Below, piece after piece: positions 1 through 8,871 of a DNA stretch of 62,000 nucleotides (position 1 is its first letter; each line of letters begins with the position of its first letter). The notes below the pieces were generated by a model. That model was not told where the DNA came from and did no database searches. It was given only the letters and a program-made list of their open reading frames with translations. The translations under genes were made by a program, and so were the position numbers. The stretch covers positions 1 through 62,000 of the forward strand of contig JAQGDQ010000093.1 in assembly GCA_030141605.1 (NCBI GenBank). The letters are read 5' to 3'. This DNA is from Tubiluchus corallicola (Eukaryota; Priapulida; Priapulimorpha; Priapulimorphida; Tubiluchidae).

Positions 1-81
1 CCTTTACCCGTATAATTTTTAGTTTCTCGAGAGGGCAACTTTGTGGAAAATAAAGTGTTTAAAAAAGTAGATATAAAACAG

Positions 82-498
82 ATGAGAAATTTTGTATTTA
101 GTTTTATTTTTGGGTGTCTTTTTGCTGCTGGAGCAGTAGCGCAGAGCTTCGATGATTTTGATGTACTTGACATTACGAAACAGCGCCCCCAAGAGCATAC
201 GATGTCTCCCAAAATGATCAGGCCGCTGCTTAAGGATGTGCCTACAGCAGCAGCAAATGAGTTGCATGGTGGGTTGCATTCAGTGAAGGAATTAATTGAC
301 ATGTTCAAGATTCCTAAGGATATGCTGCGTATTGGTATGATTGTCTACGTTAATGGGGATGGTGGAGCTATTAACAAAGGCTATTATTCTTTTGCAGGTG
401 GTGTGTTGAATCCGCCTCAAGGTTTGGTTTCTGATACTGTTAATTGGGAACGTCTTAATATTGCTATCATTAATGACTGGTGGAACCAGTTCCCTTAA
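82..498 (+). CDS. Secreted protein of unknown function
   Basis: The frame is open from a GTG at 43, but the ATG at 82 is the better start because it begins directly with a signal peptide (MRNFVFSFIFG, then a hydrophobic core and a cleavage site near AVAQ-S). The mature part is about 118 residues, polar and without a domain I recognise. The last 50 residues (GMIVYVNGDGGAINKG onward, ending in WWNQF) are rich in Gly, Asn and aromatic residues, which suggests a small beta-structured exported module. Its C-terminal coding segment is followed at once by a diverged tandem copy. No operon partner is visible; the next gene starts 363 bases on, beyond a terminator. Function unknown. Confidence 0.55.
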   Translation: MRNFVFSFIFGCLFAAGAVAQSFDDFDVLDITKQRPQEHTMSPKMIRPLLKDVPTAAANELHGGLHSVKELIDMFKIPKDMLRIGMIVYVNGDGGAINKGYYSFAGGVLNPPQGLVSDTVNWERLNIAIINDWWNQFP

Positions 499-640
499 TG
501 GGGATGGTGAAACTATTAACAAAGGGCTATTATTCTTTTATAGAGGGTGTATTGAATCCGCCTCAAGGTTTGGTTTCTGATACTGTTAATTGGGAACGAC
601 TTAATATTGCTATCATTGGTGACTGGTGAGATCAGTTTTA
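495..640 (+). pseudogene. Diverged tandem copy of the preceding gene's 3' end
   Basis: Bases 495-640 repeat bases 350-494 with scattered substitutions. The copy has one extra G in the run after ACAAA, which shifts the frame, so it cannot continue the upstream protein. With the shift ignored it would read the same module (NGDG, then YYSF, LNPPQGL, DTVNWERLN). It looks like a decaying duplication of a C-terminal repeat module. Confidence 0.6.
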
Positions 641-740
641 ACGTACAGGTGGCAATGAGAGGGATGGGTCGGCAGGGTCTCCTGTTTTTGGATGCGTTGT
701 TGCAGGGATGAGAGTAGTTTTTTGATTCTAATATAGATAG

Positions 741-773
741 GAGCCTTTTCGCAGTTGTGACAAGGCTCTTTTT
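741..773 (+). terminator. Rho-independent terminator
   Basis: A 7-bp stem GAGCCTT / AAGGCTC (741-747 and 762-768) is followed by TTTTT. It separates the secreted-protein locus from the yqhD-like gene. Confidence 0.75.
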
Positions 774-860
774 GGAATGATAAAAGCCGTGTTTTGATTT
801 CGAACAGGTTTTTATGATTTATAATCTTGTATGTCTGTGGCCACTTAATTCTATTTCGCT

Positions 861-2027
861 ATGAATAATTTTGAGTATTATAATCCGGTGAAGGTTGTTT
901 TCGGCAAAGGGGAGATATCAAAGCTTGGGGGACTAATACCCGGTGGTTCGCATGTTATGCTTACATACGGGGGTGGTAGTATAAAGAAGAATGGTGTTTA
1001 TGATCAGGTGCGCAGGGCGCTGGGTGATGATTTTAATGTTACTGAGTTTGGAGGTATTGAGGCTAATCCTCGCTACGAGACCCTAGTAAGGTGTGTGGAT
1101 ATTGTAATCCGTGACGGAGTTGATTTTTTGCTTGCTGTCGGTGGCGGCTCTGTGCTTGATGGCACCAAGTTTGTGGCGGCAGCTTCCGTTTGGGATGGAG
1201 ATGAGCCGTGGGACATATTATCTCGCCGCTCGGAGATTGAGGTGAGTCGTGCACTACCTATAGGAGCTGTTTTAACTCTTCCCGCTACCGGTTCGGAGAT
1301 GAATGGTAATGCTGTTATAACCCGTGAGAAGACACAGGAGAAGCTTGCGTTTAGTTCACCTGCTGTAATGCCCCGTTTTTCGGTTCTGGACCCCGAAGTG
1401 GTGTTTTCCCTTCCTGAGGCCCAGATAGCAAATGGAATTGTTGATGCTTTTGTCCATGTGCTGGAGCAGTATCTTACCTACCCTGTATGTTCACCTATTC
1501 AGGACCGCTTTGCAGAGGGCATACTGGCTACCTTGGTGGAGGAGGGCCCTAAAGTTATTGCCAGGCGTGATGATTATGATTCTGCTGCTAATTTTATGTG
1601 GTCTGCTACGATGGCTCTTAACGGGCTTATAGGGGTGGGAGTGCCTCAGGACTGGTCGACACATATGGTAGGGCATGAGTTAACAGCTTTTCACGGTATA
1701 GATCATGCTAGAACGCTTGCTATTGTACTACCGGGAATGATGAGCGTTAAGCGCGAAAACAAGAGGGATAAGATATTACAGTTTGGGGAGCGTATATGGG
1801 GTATTGATAAGGGGAGTGATGATAAACGTATTGATGCGGTTATAGACAAGGTGGTCAGCTTTTTTGAATCGCTGGGTGTATCCACAAAGTTAAAGGATTA
1901 TGGAGTAGGGAGTGAGACTATAGATAAGATAGTTGAGCGATTTAGTAAAAGGGGATGGGTGGCAGCAGGAGAGAGAGGTGATCTTACCCCGGACGAGATT
2001 AGCGAGGCGCTTAAGCTCCGGCTATAG
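861..2027 (+). CDS. yqhD: NADPH-dependent aldehyde reductase, iron-type alcohol dehydrogenase family (YqhD-like)
   Basis: Cytoplasmic group III alcohol dehydrogenase that reduces short-chain aldehydes with NADPH, often a detoxification role. The 388 residues match the YqhD length and start (MNNFEYYNP). The nucleotide-binding part has YGGGS near residue 37 and AVGGGSVLDGTKF near residues 91-103. The four metal ligands of the family are present: Asp195 and His199 (GIVDAFVHVLEQY), His268 and His282 (THMVGHELTAFHGIDH). The segment GVPQDWSTHM is typical of the YqhD subgroup. It stands alone between a terminator and the DUF368 gene. The 5' region has no Shine-Dalgarno. Substrate preference cannot be read from sequence. 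Confidence 0.9.
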   Translation: MNNFEYYNPVKVVFGKGEISKLGGLIPGGSHVMLTYGGGSIKKNGVYDQVRRALGDDFNVTEFGGIEANPRYETLVRCVDIVIRDGVDFLLAVGGGSVLDGTKFVAAASVWDGDEPWDILSRRSEIEVSRALPIGAVLTLPATGSEMNGNAVITREKTQEKLAFSSPAVMPRFSVLDPEVVFSLPEAQIANGIVDAFVHVLEQYLTYPVCSPIQDRFAEGILATLVEEGPKVIARRDDYDSAANFMWSATMALNGLIGVGVPQDWSTHMVGHELTAFHGIDHARTLAIVLPGMMSVKRENKRDKILQFGERIWGIDKGSDDKRIDAVIDKVVSFFESLGVSTKLKDYGVGSETIDKIVERFSKRGWVAAGERGDLTPDEISEALKLRL

Positions 2028-2107
2028 GTGTAGGTGTTAGAGATTATCAGGGTGGAGAGAGTGCTTCTTTTCCACTGTTTTGAGTTGTTTTTTCGGATAT
2101 TTCAAAG

Positions 2108-3037
2108 ATGAGGGGGTATTTAAACTTGTTTATTAAGGGAGTGGCGATGGGTTCGGCCAATGTTATCCCTGGTGTTTCGGGAGGGACAATTGCGTTGATA
2201 ACTGGTGTTTTCGGCAGGGTGATAGAGAGCATAAAGTCATTTGATTTGAAGGCTGCTAAGCTTCTGGTTTCCGGTAATTGGAGAGCTTTTGCCAGCCACG
2301 TGGATATTTTTTTTCTTGCAACACTGCTTTCGGGCATTGCGGTCAGTATTTTAACACTGGCAAGGCTGTTTGATTATCTTTTTGAGAAGTACCCTGAGTT
2401 TATTTGTTCATTCTTTTTTGGGTTAATACTTGCCTCTGTCTATTTTGTTGGGAGGACTGTCGGGAGGTGGAATGCTTTTACGGCTGTCAGCCTGATGGTT
2501 GGGATAGCTGTGGCTACTGTTGTATCCACCCTTGCTCCAGCTTCCGGTAATTCGTCAGTTATCTATCTTATTATTTGTGGTGCAGTAGCTGCGTGTAGTA
2601 TGATACTGCCGGGGCTGTCGGGCTCTTTTGTGCTGATTCTTATGGGAAATTATCAGTTGGTAATGATTGATGCGGTTAACAGTCTTGATGTGATGGTACT
2701 GGGGCCTGTTGTTTTGGGTGCTGTTTTGGGGCTAGCCGCTTTTTCTCATTTTTTATCGTGGGTTTTCAAAAGGTTTAGAGGGCAGACTATTGCGCTGCTT
2801 ACCGGATTTATTATAGGTTCGCTGGGTGTTTTGTGGCCGTGGAAGGCTCCTGTTTTTAAGGAGGATAGCGCAGGTAATCTGCTGCTTAAAAAGAGTGGTG
2901 ACAAGATTGTAGAGGGGTATGACCGGTTTATTCCTAACGAGTTTTCACCTGATGTTTTAATTGCTATAGTTCTTATGGTTATCGGAGTTATTACTATATA
3001 TCTGATGGAGAGAATAGCAGAGTCTAAGCAGGTGTGA
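2108..3037 (+). CDS. DUF368 integral membrane protein (PopT-type polyprenyl-phosphate transporter)
   Basis: Polytopic inner-membrane protein of 309 residues with about eight to nine hydrophobic segments. The DUF368 hallmark is near the N-terminus (KGVAMGSANVIPGVSGGT) and a related re-entrant-like motif recurs at MILPGLSGSFVLILMG near residue 165. DUF368 members (PopT) have been shown in other bacteria to recycle undecaprenyl phosphate across the membrane; the substrate here is inferred from the family. The last codons overlap the GTG start of aroE (GTGA), so the two genes are translationally coupled. Start ATG at 2108 places the conserved motif at the usual distance. Confidence 0.85.
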   Translation: MRGYLNLFIKGVAMGSANVIPGVSGGTIALITGVFGRVIESIKSFDLKAAKLLVSGNWRAFASHVDIFFLATLLSGIAVSILTLARLFDYLFEKYPEFICSFFFGLILASVYFVGRTVGRWNAFTAVSLMVGIAVATVVSTLAPASGNSSVIYLIICGAVAACSMILPGLSGSFVLILMGNYQLVMIDAVNSLDVMVLGPVVLGAVLGLAAFSHFLSWVFKRFRGQTIALLTGFIIGSLGVLWPWKAPVFKEDSAGNLLLKKSGDKIVEGYDRFIPNEFSPDVLIAIVLMVIGVITIYLMERIAESKQV

Positions 3038-3774
3038 GAGTATTCGGGTTGATAGGCTTTCCTCTTTCACACTCTTTTTCGAAGGGTTTTTTTAGTGAAA
3101 TGTTTGTACGGGAGGGTATTGCTGGGGAGTATTTAAATTTCGAAATAGAGAGTGTGGGGATGCTTCCTGATATAGTTAAAAGCACCCCCGGGCTGGAGGG
3201 GCTAAATGTTACTATCCCCTATAAGGAGCAGGTTTTGCCCTTTTTGGATGAGATAGATGAATTGGCTAGTGAGGTGGGCGCTGTTAACACAATAAAGATT
3301 ACGAGGAGTAGAGGTAAAGTAGTCTTAAAGGGGTATAATACAGATGTTGTGGGGTTTACAGATTCTATAAAGCCTTTTTTGAAGTCGTTTCACAGAAAAG
3401 CTCTTGTTTTGGGTACAGGAGGAGCGTCAAAGGCTGTGGCCAGCTCTTTTAACATGATGGGTATTGATGTGGCTGTGGTGTCGCGCTTTGCCGGAGAGAA
3501 GCGCTTGCTCTATAGTGAGTTGAGCGCCGATGTTATTGACAGGCATATGATAGTGGTCAACACCACTCCCGCAGGTATGCATCCTAATGTTGATATGTGT
3601 CCCGACATCCCCTATGACCTACTTACAAGTCGACATTTGCTCTACGATCTTGTTTACAATCCTGCAAAAACGAAGTTTATGAGGAGAGGGGAGCAGAGGG
3701 GAGCAGAGGTTGTAAATGGTCTTGAAATGCTTCATGGTCAGGCACTGGCTGCATGGAGAGTATGGAATGATTAA
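3034..3774 (+). CDS. aroE: Shikimate dehydrogenase
   Basis: Reduces 3-dehydroshikimate to shikimate with NADPH in aromatic amino acid synthesis. The 246 residues are slightly short but complete. The substrate-binding SHS motif is at LSHSFSK, the catalytic Lys is in NVTIPYKE, the paired Asp in GYNTDVVGF, and the NADPH loop is GTGGASKAV. NTTPAGM and a C-terminal NGLEMLHGQALAAW complete the family signature. The GTG start overlaps the upstream stop by four bases. The last 77 bases of the gene are also present downstream of the neighbouring insertion sequence, because they lie in its target duplication; this copy of aroE is intact. Confidence 0.93.
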   Translation: MRVFGLIGFPLSHSFSKGFFSEMFVREGIAGEYLNFEIESVGMLPDIVKSTPGLEGLNVTIPYKEQVLPFLDEIDELASEVGAVNTIKITRSRGKVVLKGYNTDVVGFTDSIKPFLKSFHRKALVLGTGGASKAVASSFNMMGIDVAVVSRFAGEKRLLYSELSADVIDRHMIVVNTTPAGMHPNVDMCPDIPYDLLTSRHLLYDLVYNPAKTKFMRRGEQRGAEVVNGLEMLHGQALAAWRVWND

Positions 3775-3866
3775 GAGGGTGATGCTTTTACTAATATTTT
3801 CGTGGAAGTCTTTTTCAGAGTCCTTGTTGATGTTAGCAGGCTGTGGCTTTTCATTGAGTTTTCTTC
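3698..3866 (+). repeat. Left copy of 169-bp target-site duplication
   Basis: Bases 3698-3866 and 5512-5680 appear identical and directly flank the insertion sequence. The left copy contains the 3' end of aroE plus part of an intergenic repeat. Confidence 0.9.
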
Positions 3867-5511
3867 CTGTTTTGTGCATTGCAGCACCCAAGTTTATAAT
3901 TTCATATTTAACAACTTTTTTTGCATTTCAGTTGGCTGTAATATTTTTGTTCTGACTTGTTTCGATTTGGGCAGAGTGTATTGCAGCTGCCTGATCTGCC
4001 GGATTTGTTCCAAGGCTTTTTCAGCAGAGATATCAATATTATTTGCCTTCAATAACCTTTCCAGCTCTTTGTAAATGGCATAGGCTGTGAAACAAATACA
4101 GATATGGGCTTCAATGCGTTCTTTTAAGCGGTGATAAACTGGCCGTATTCGTAAATCAGTTTTTGATATACGAAAAGCTTTTTCCACTTGCCACAACTGA
4201 CTATAATTCCCGATAACATCTTTTCTCGGTAAATGGGTATTGGTTACATAACCCTTCAACCCATCCCAAACTCTATCTGACTGGAACTTATCGTAGTCGA
4301 TTTTAACGGCAATCTCCCCCGACAGATTCAGATATTTATTATACCCGCGATTATTTATGCGATTCTTTGTTAGCTTGCCGGAAGCAACACGTTTTTCAAG
4401 TCTTTTTAAGCCCTTCTCTCTGTTTTTTTATCGTTGAAGGCTCTTTTTTCTGAGAAGCTGATAATCAACCTTCCATTCTTGTTTTTCAACTCAACTGGCT
4501 TGTTTTCTTTAATATCAAGAGCTATAATTTTTTCTTTTATTTTTTGACTTTCATTCTTTATCCGTCCTCCAAGTATGTACTCGTATTTGTTTTCAATCAA
4601 GGCATTTATGTTCTTCTGCGAGAGTAAAGCTGCATCGGCAACTACAATAGGCCTTTCGATATTAAATTTATTTTGAAAGGCTTCCAGAACAGGGATTAGT
4701 GTTTTTGTTTCAGAGGTGTTTCCCTCGAATATTTGATAGCCAATCGGGTATCCATATTTACCCACCAGTAAACCTATCATTATTTGCGGTTGTTGATGCT
4801 TGCCATCTTTGTTGAATCCGGGAATACGGTAGTCATCTTCTTCTGATGCCTCAAAATACAATGTGGTCATATCATAAAATGCGACACTTATTTTTCCTTT
4901 TAGTAGCTTCCTGGTGTGCTTAAAGGTAAGTTGTTCAATTTGTGGCTTTAAACTTGTATTTAGCTCGTCAAGGAAACGATAAATAGTGTGTACGCTAACA
5001 TCTGTATTCAGGTGCTGTCTAAAATAGTCAACGGTTTTTAATTTGCTTCCCGGGTACACTAACCGACATAATACCAGGTTGCGAAAATAATTGCAGCACC
5101 CATCATCCGGAAAGTTAAAGACTTGATAAATTTTGCCTAAAATTAATTCACTTCCTACAACTTGTAAATGATTGTTTGCAATGCTGCCCACAAAGTTTTC
5201 AACCACCAAATCATCGTGTTCAACAAAAAGCGATTGCATGCCCCTAAGCCGCTCTATCTCTGTGTTGGCAAGCAATAAAAGCAATTCTTCTTCCCGCTTT
5301 GTTTTTGCGCAACCTACGGTTTTTACAACCTTATATTTACCATGATTTTTTGAGATTATCTGTACACTCACAGAACCACTCCCGATTCTTATTTTTTCGG
5401 ACAAACATGCATAAAATTAAGCATGCAGCACCCAAAATGCAAATTTGAAATTCCTATCTTGCTGATAATCAATAGTGCATTCTTGGGGCGTCGTTGTGGT
5501 GCACAAAACAG
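3867..5511 (-). mobile_element. IS1634-family insertion sequence
   Basis: 1,645 bp bounded by perfect 12-bp terminal inverted repeats CTGTTTTGTGCA (3867-3878, and its complement ending at 5511). It carries one transposase reading minus, in two frames. The flanking direct repeats are 169 bp. Long and variable target duplications are known for IS1634 and IS1549, which belong to this family, so the boundaries and the family assignment support each other. The identical flanks point to a recent insertion, and it landed inside a copy of the local intergenic repeat just after aroE. Confidence 0.88.
3894..5413 (-). pseudogene. IS1634-family DDE transposase, interrupted by two homopolymer frameshifts
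   Basis: The main frame (5404-4406, 332 codons) carries the N-terminal part (QIISKNHGKYKVVKTVG) and the catalytic core, including VAFYDMTTLYFEA and PIVVADAALLS, which hold candidate acidic residues. The frame then shifts and continues to 3894 with the C-terminal part (QLWQVEKAFRISKTDLRIRPVYH, ending near 3894). The first break lies in a run of six A near 5390: the best ATG (MFVRK) is at 5413 in another frame, and only a TTG starts the main frame. The second lies in a run of seven A near 4428; a -1 slip there would join both parts. Either the copy is dead, the second site is a programmed frameshift, or both runs are miscounted in the assembly. Confidence 0.8.
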
Positions 5512-5680
5512 GGGGAGCAGAGGTTGTAAATGGTCTTGAAATGCTTCATGGTCAGGCACTGGCTGCATGGAGAGTATGGAATGATTAAGAGGGTGATGCT
5601 TTTACTAATATTTTCGTGGAAGTCTTTTTCAGAGTCCTTGTTGATGTTAGCAGGCTGTGGCTTTTCATTGAGTTTTCTTC
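5512..5680 (+). repeat. Right copy of 169-bp target-site duplication, with aroE 3' remnant
   Basis: Same sequence as 3698-3866. Bases 5512-5588 are a second, promoterless copy of the aroE 3' end and are not a gene. Confidence 0.9.
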
Positions 5681-5712
5681 AGCCTGAATCAAAAGTTTTT
5701 GCCTTGTAAAGG
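5589..5712 (+). repeat. Intergenic repeat family, copy 1
   Basis: Contains CTAATATTTTCGTGGAAG, then CTTTTCATTGAGTTTTCTTC, then CTGAATCAAAAG and a terminal CTTGTAAAGG, in the same order as the other copies. The insertion sequence split this copy, so its first part is duplicated at 3775-3866. Confidence 0.6.
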
Positions 5713-5714
5713 TC

Positions 5715-6503
5715 TTAGGATGGGAATATGTTGTGTTCGGGGGGGCGCTTTAGCCCATAAGACAGTTCTTCCGGATAGCCTATATCTACCAAGAATAATC
5801 CTTTTGCCGGGGCGCTTGCTCCTGCAAGTTTGCGATCTTCTGCTTCGATAATTTTTTTAAAGTCGTTAATAGAAATTTTTTTAAGTCCTACTTCAGCTAG
5901 TGTCCCTACTATTGCTCTTACCATATTTCTCAGAAATCGATCAGCGCTTATGGTAAATATTAGCAGCTTTTCTCTTTCCTCCCACCCGGCTTTGAGTATT
6001 TTGCAATTTTTTGTTTTGCTGTCTGCCCCCTCTTTACAGAAGCTGGTAAAGTTGGTATATCTGTAGAGCATAGTGGCAGCTTCATTCATTCTTTCTACGT
6101 CGAGGTGGCGATAGCAATTATTTGTGTATAGGTATGTGAAGGGATCTTTTGTTTTGGAGGAGAAATACTTGTAAGTACGGTATGTTGCATCGAAGCGGGC
6201 GTGAGCCTGTTCATTGACTTTGAAAACGCTTTGTATGGCTATTTCTGCGGGTAGAAAACTGTTGAGTCTGAGAGGGAGCTTTGCACAGTTTATGTTTTCA
6301 GCTTTGCAGTTGAAGTGGGCGACAAAAAAGCTGGCGTGAACACCGGTGTCTGTTCTGCCTGCTCCTGTTAGCTGTATTTTTTCTCGTAGTATGAGAGAAA
6401 GAGCATTTTCTATAGTTTCCTGAACTGTTTTTGAGGTCGGCTGAGTTTGCCACCCGTGGTAGTTTGTTCCGTCATAGGATAGTTGTATGAAATACTTCTC
6501 CAT
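5715..6503 (-). CDS. truA: tRNA pseudouridine synthase A
   Basis: Makes pseudouridine at positions 38-40 of the tRNA anticodon arm. The family start YFIQLSYDGTNYHGWQ follows the ATG at 6503 closely; the longer frame to 6545 needs a TTG and is not needed. The catalytic Asp lies in GAGRTDTGVHA. RFLRNMVRAIVGTL and the closing GLFLVDIGY are the usual C-terminal blocks. About 262 residues, the normal length. It is transcribed away from the Bat operon and towards the insertion sequence. Confidence 0.93.
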   Translation of the reverse strand: MEKYFIQLSYDGTNYHGWQTQPTSKTVQETIENALSLILREKIQLTGAGRTDTGVHASFFVAHFNCKAENINCAKLPLRLNSFLPAEIAIQSVFKVNEQAHARFDATYRTYKYFSSKTKDPFTYLYTNNCYRHLDVERMNEAATMLYRYTNFTSFCKEGADSKTKNCKILKAGWEEREKLLIFTISADRFLRNMVRAIVGTLAEVGLKKISINDFKKIIEAEDRKLAGASAPAKGLFLVDIGYPEELSYGLKRPPEHNIFPS

Positions 6504-6574
6504 GTTATTTATCAATTTTTTAAGCTCGCTTGTGAGCTTGTGCAAAGTTCATTTTTTTATTTATATTTTTGTCA

Positions 6575-6665
6575 AAGTTCCAGCTAAAGCTGTTATTCAC
6601 GCCGGTAAAGTGTGAATTTTCACTGATTTTTTCAATCTGGGCCAGTTTACTTGCTTTGCAAAGGC
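6575..6665 (+). repeat. Intergenic repeat family, copy 2 (3' part)
   Basis: Matches the second half of the repeat: TTTTTTCAATCTGGGCCAG followed by CTTTGCAAAGGCTTTG. It lies upstream of truA. Confidence 0.5.
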
Positions 6666-6803
6666 TTTGATGTCGCTGAGTGTGAGATATATATGGAATT
6701 TTCAGATATGCTATTTACGGATATACTTTGTTGCGCTTGTTGTTTAAGGCACTGGTTAACAATTTTTAACAAAATGGAAATTAGTAGAGTATTATAAATA
6801 GTA

Positions 6804-6811
6804 TAGTTTTG
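6804..6811 (+). promoter_or_regulatory. Candidate -7 box of the Bat operon promoter
   Basis: TAGTTTTG fits the Bacteroidetes TAnnTTTG element, about 120 bases before the moxR ATG. No clear TTG box was found at the expected -33 spacing. Confidence 0.4.
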
Positions 6812-6930
6812 TGTGCGGTTTTATTTAGTTGTTTAGTTGGGTGGGTGCATTATTGGCACCATTATTGATTATTTTTAAAGAAGAGAGATAGACACGACAT
6901 ATTAATGATTTAAAATAAAGATGGAAAGTT

Positions 6931-7926
6931 ATGGAGCAAACATTGGATATAAAGAGGCTTAATGATAAGATTCACGGGGAGAGTTCTTTTGTCGACATGG
7001 TGTCTATGGAGATGAATAAGGTTATTGTGGGACAAAAACATTTGATTGAGAGCCTGTTAATAGGGTTGCTTTCTGACGGGCATTTATTGTTGGAAGGGGT
7101 TCCCGGGCTTGCGAAAACATTAGCTATTAATACTCTCTCTAGCACTATTGAGGCAAAGTTTGCCAGGATTCAGTTTACGCCGGACCTGCTTCCCGCCGAT
7201 TTGCTGGGGACGATGATTTACAGCCAACGCAAAGAGGAGTTTGTAGTAAAGAAGGGGCCTATTTTTACGAATTTTATTCTTGCTGATGAGATCAATCGCG
7301 CTCCGGCAAAGGTACAGTCGGCGTTGCTTGAAGCAATGCAAGAGAGGCAGGTTACAATAGGAGAGAATACTTATAAGTTGGAGGAGCCATTTTTAGTGAT
7401 GGCTACTCAAAACCCGATTGAGCAGGAGGGTACTTATCCTCTTCCGGAGGCACAAGTGGATCGTTTTATGTTAAAGGTTGTATTGGGCTATCCAGATAAG
7501 AAAGAGGAGGAGGTGATAGTAAGGCAAAATCTTATGAAGGAGTTTCCGTCTGCTACGTCAGTCCTGAATCCTAGTGATATTATAAGAGCACGAGATGTGG
7601 TTAAGGAGGTTTATATGGACGATAAGATACACAGATATATAGTTGATATCATACATGCTACCCGTGAGCCCGGAGAGCATGGGCTGAAGCAGTTTAATGA
7701 GATGATTTCGTACGGGTGTTCTCCACGTGCGTCCATAAGCCTTGCACAGGCGAGCAAAGCGTATGCTTTTATTAAACGCAGGGGCTATGTTATTCCAGAG
7801 GATGTAAGGGCTATATGTCACGATGTGATGCGTCACAGAATTGGGCTGAGCTATGAGGCGGAGGCTAGTAATATAGTGTCGGAAGATATTATCAGCGAGA
7901 TATTAAATACTGTGGAGGTGCCTTAA
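6931..7926 (+). CDS. MoxR-type AAA+ ATPase of the Bat operon
   Basis: 331-residue MoxR-family ATPase, thought to act as a chaperone with the VWA-domain proteins encoded downstream. Walker A is EGVPGLAKT (near residue 53), Walker B is FILADEINRAP, sensor 1 is VMATQNPIEQEGTYPLPEAQ, and the arginine-finger region is PEAQVDRFML. The C-terminal lid has the MoxR signature GCSPRASISL. It is the first gene of an eight-gene set in the order usual for Bacteroidetes aerotolerance loci. The start ATG at 6931 follows a long leader with a TAnnTTTG box. Confidence 0.93.
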   Translation: MEQTLDIKRLNDKIHGESSFVDMVSMEMNKVIVGQKHLIESLLIGLLSDGHLLLEGVPGLAKTLAINTLSSTIEAKFARIQFTPDLLPADLLGTMIYSQRKEEFVVKKGPIFTNFILADEINRAPAKVQSALLEAMQERQVTIGENTYKLEEPFLVMATQNPIEQEGTYPLPEAQVDRFMLKVVLGYPDKKEEEVIVRQNLMKEFPSATSVLNPSDIIRARDVVKEVYMDDKIHRYIVDIIHATREPGEHGLKQFNEMISYGCSPRASISLAQASKAYAFIKRRGYVIPEDVRAICHDVMRHRIGLSYEAEASNIVSEDIISEILNTVEVP

Positions 7927-7991
7927 AAAAGGGCGGTTTTGTTTTGTAATGTTTGCCTTTGTCCGTGGTGTTTTTTTAAAGTATACAGAGA

Positions 7992-8864
7992 GTGGATAAA
8001 TCAGAGCTCATAAAGAGGGTTAGGAAAATAGAGATAAAGACCAGAGGGCTGTCTCGAAATATTTTTGCTGGCGAGTATCATAGCGCTTTTAAAGGGAGAG
8101 GTATGGCCTTCAGTGAGGTTCGTGATTATCAGTTTGGAGATGACGTAAGAAATATTGACTGGAATGTTACGGCGCGTTATAACAAGCCGTTTATAAAGAT
8201 ATTTGAAGAGGAGAGGGAGTTGACGGTTCTTCTTCTTGTTGATATTAGCGGGTCTCGTAATTTTGGTACATCGGATAAGCTGAAGAAGAATGTGATAACT
8301 GAGATATCTGCAATACTCTCTTTTTCAGCTATGGCCAATAATGACAAAATAGGGGTTATTCTGTTTTCTGATAGGATAGAGAAGTTTATTCCACCGCAAA
8401 AGGGGAGAACACACGCGCTGAGAATTATTAATGACTTGATAGATTTTGAACCCATATCACGAAAGACTGATATAACACAGGCTATTCAGTATATGACCAA
8501 TATTATGAAGCGGCGGGTTTCTGTTTTTGTTATTTCAGATTTTATGGATGATAATCCTCAGCTAGAGCAGTCTCTCATTATTGCAAATAGGAAGCATGAT
8601 ATAGTGGGTCTCCATATATATGATGAGCGAGAGACAGAGCTTCCTTCTATCGGTATGGTGAAGTTTAAAGATTCGGAGACAGGTGGTTATCGGTGGGTCG
8701 ATTCATCCAGTCGGCGGGTGAGAAGTATTTACAGGAAGTGGTGGACAGATAAGATAGACAGGCTTGACAGTGTGTTTAGGAGAGCCGGTATTGATTATGC
8801 GAGTATTGATACACGGCAAGACTATGTTAAGTCATTAGTAGCACTTTTTAAGAAGAGGGAATAG
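7992..8864 (+). CDS. DUF58 domain protein of the Bat operon
   Basis: Cytoplasmic 290-residue protein. The DUF58 signature is near the N-terminus (GEYHSAFKGRGMAFSEVRDYQ, shortened here to SEVRDYQFGDDVRNIDW). A degenerate VWA-like fold follows with DISGSRNFG (MIDAS-like) at about residue 88 and VFVISDF later. DUF58 proteins are regular partners of MoxR. The start is GTG at 7992, 65 bases after moxR; no ATG precedes the conserved block. Role in the complex is inferred from gene order. Confidence 0.88.
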   Translation: MDKSELIKRVRKIEIKTRGLSRNIFAGEYHSAFKGRGMAFSEVRDYQFGDDVRNIDWNVTARYNKPFIKIFEEERELTVLLLVDISGSRNFGTSDKLKKNVITEISAILSFSAMANNDKIGVILFSDRIEKFIPPQKGRTHALRIINDLIDFEPISRKTDITQAIQYMTNIMKRRVSVFVISDFMDDNPQLEQSLIIANRKHDIVGLHIYDERETELPSIGMVKFKDSETGGYRWVDSSSRRVRSIYRKWWTDKIDRLDSVFRRAGIDYASIDTRQDYVKSLVALFKKRE

Positions 8865-8871
8865 GCAGCTT

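Larger units (their letters stand above)
6546..6930. other. Divergent intergenic region between truA and the Bat operon
   Basis: Holds a partial intergenic repeat (about 6575-6665) and, nearer the Bat operon, a candidate Bacteroidetes promoter. No RNA gene or conserved short ORF was seen. Confidence 0.5.

Noticed and set aside
3716-4074. Two short plus-strand frames after aroE
   Set aside because: They run through the target duplication and the end of the insertion sequence, with no conserved content.
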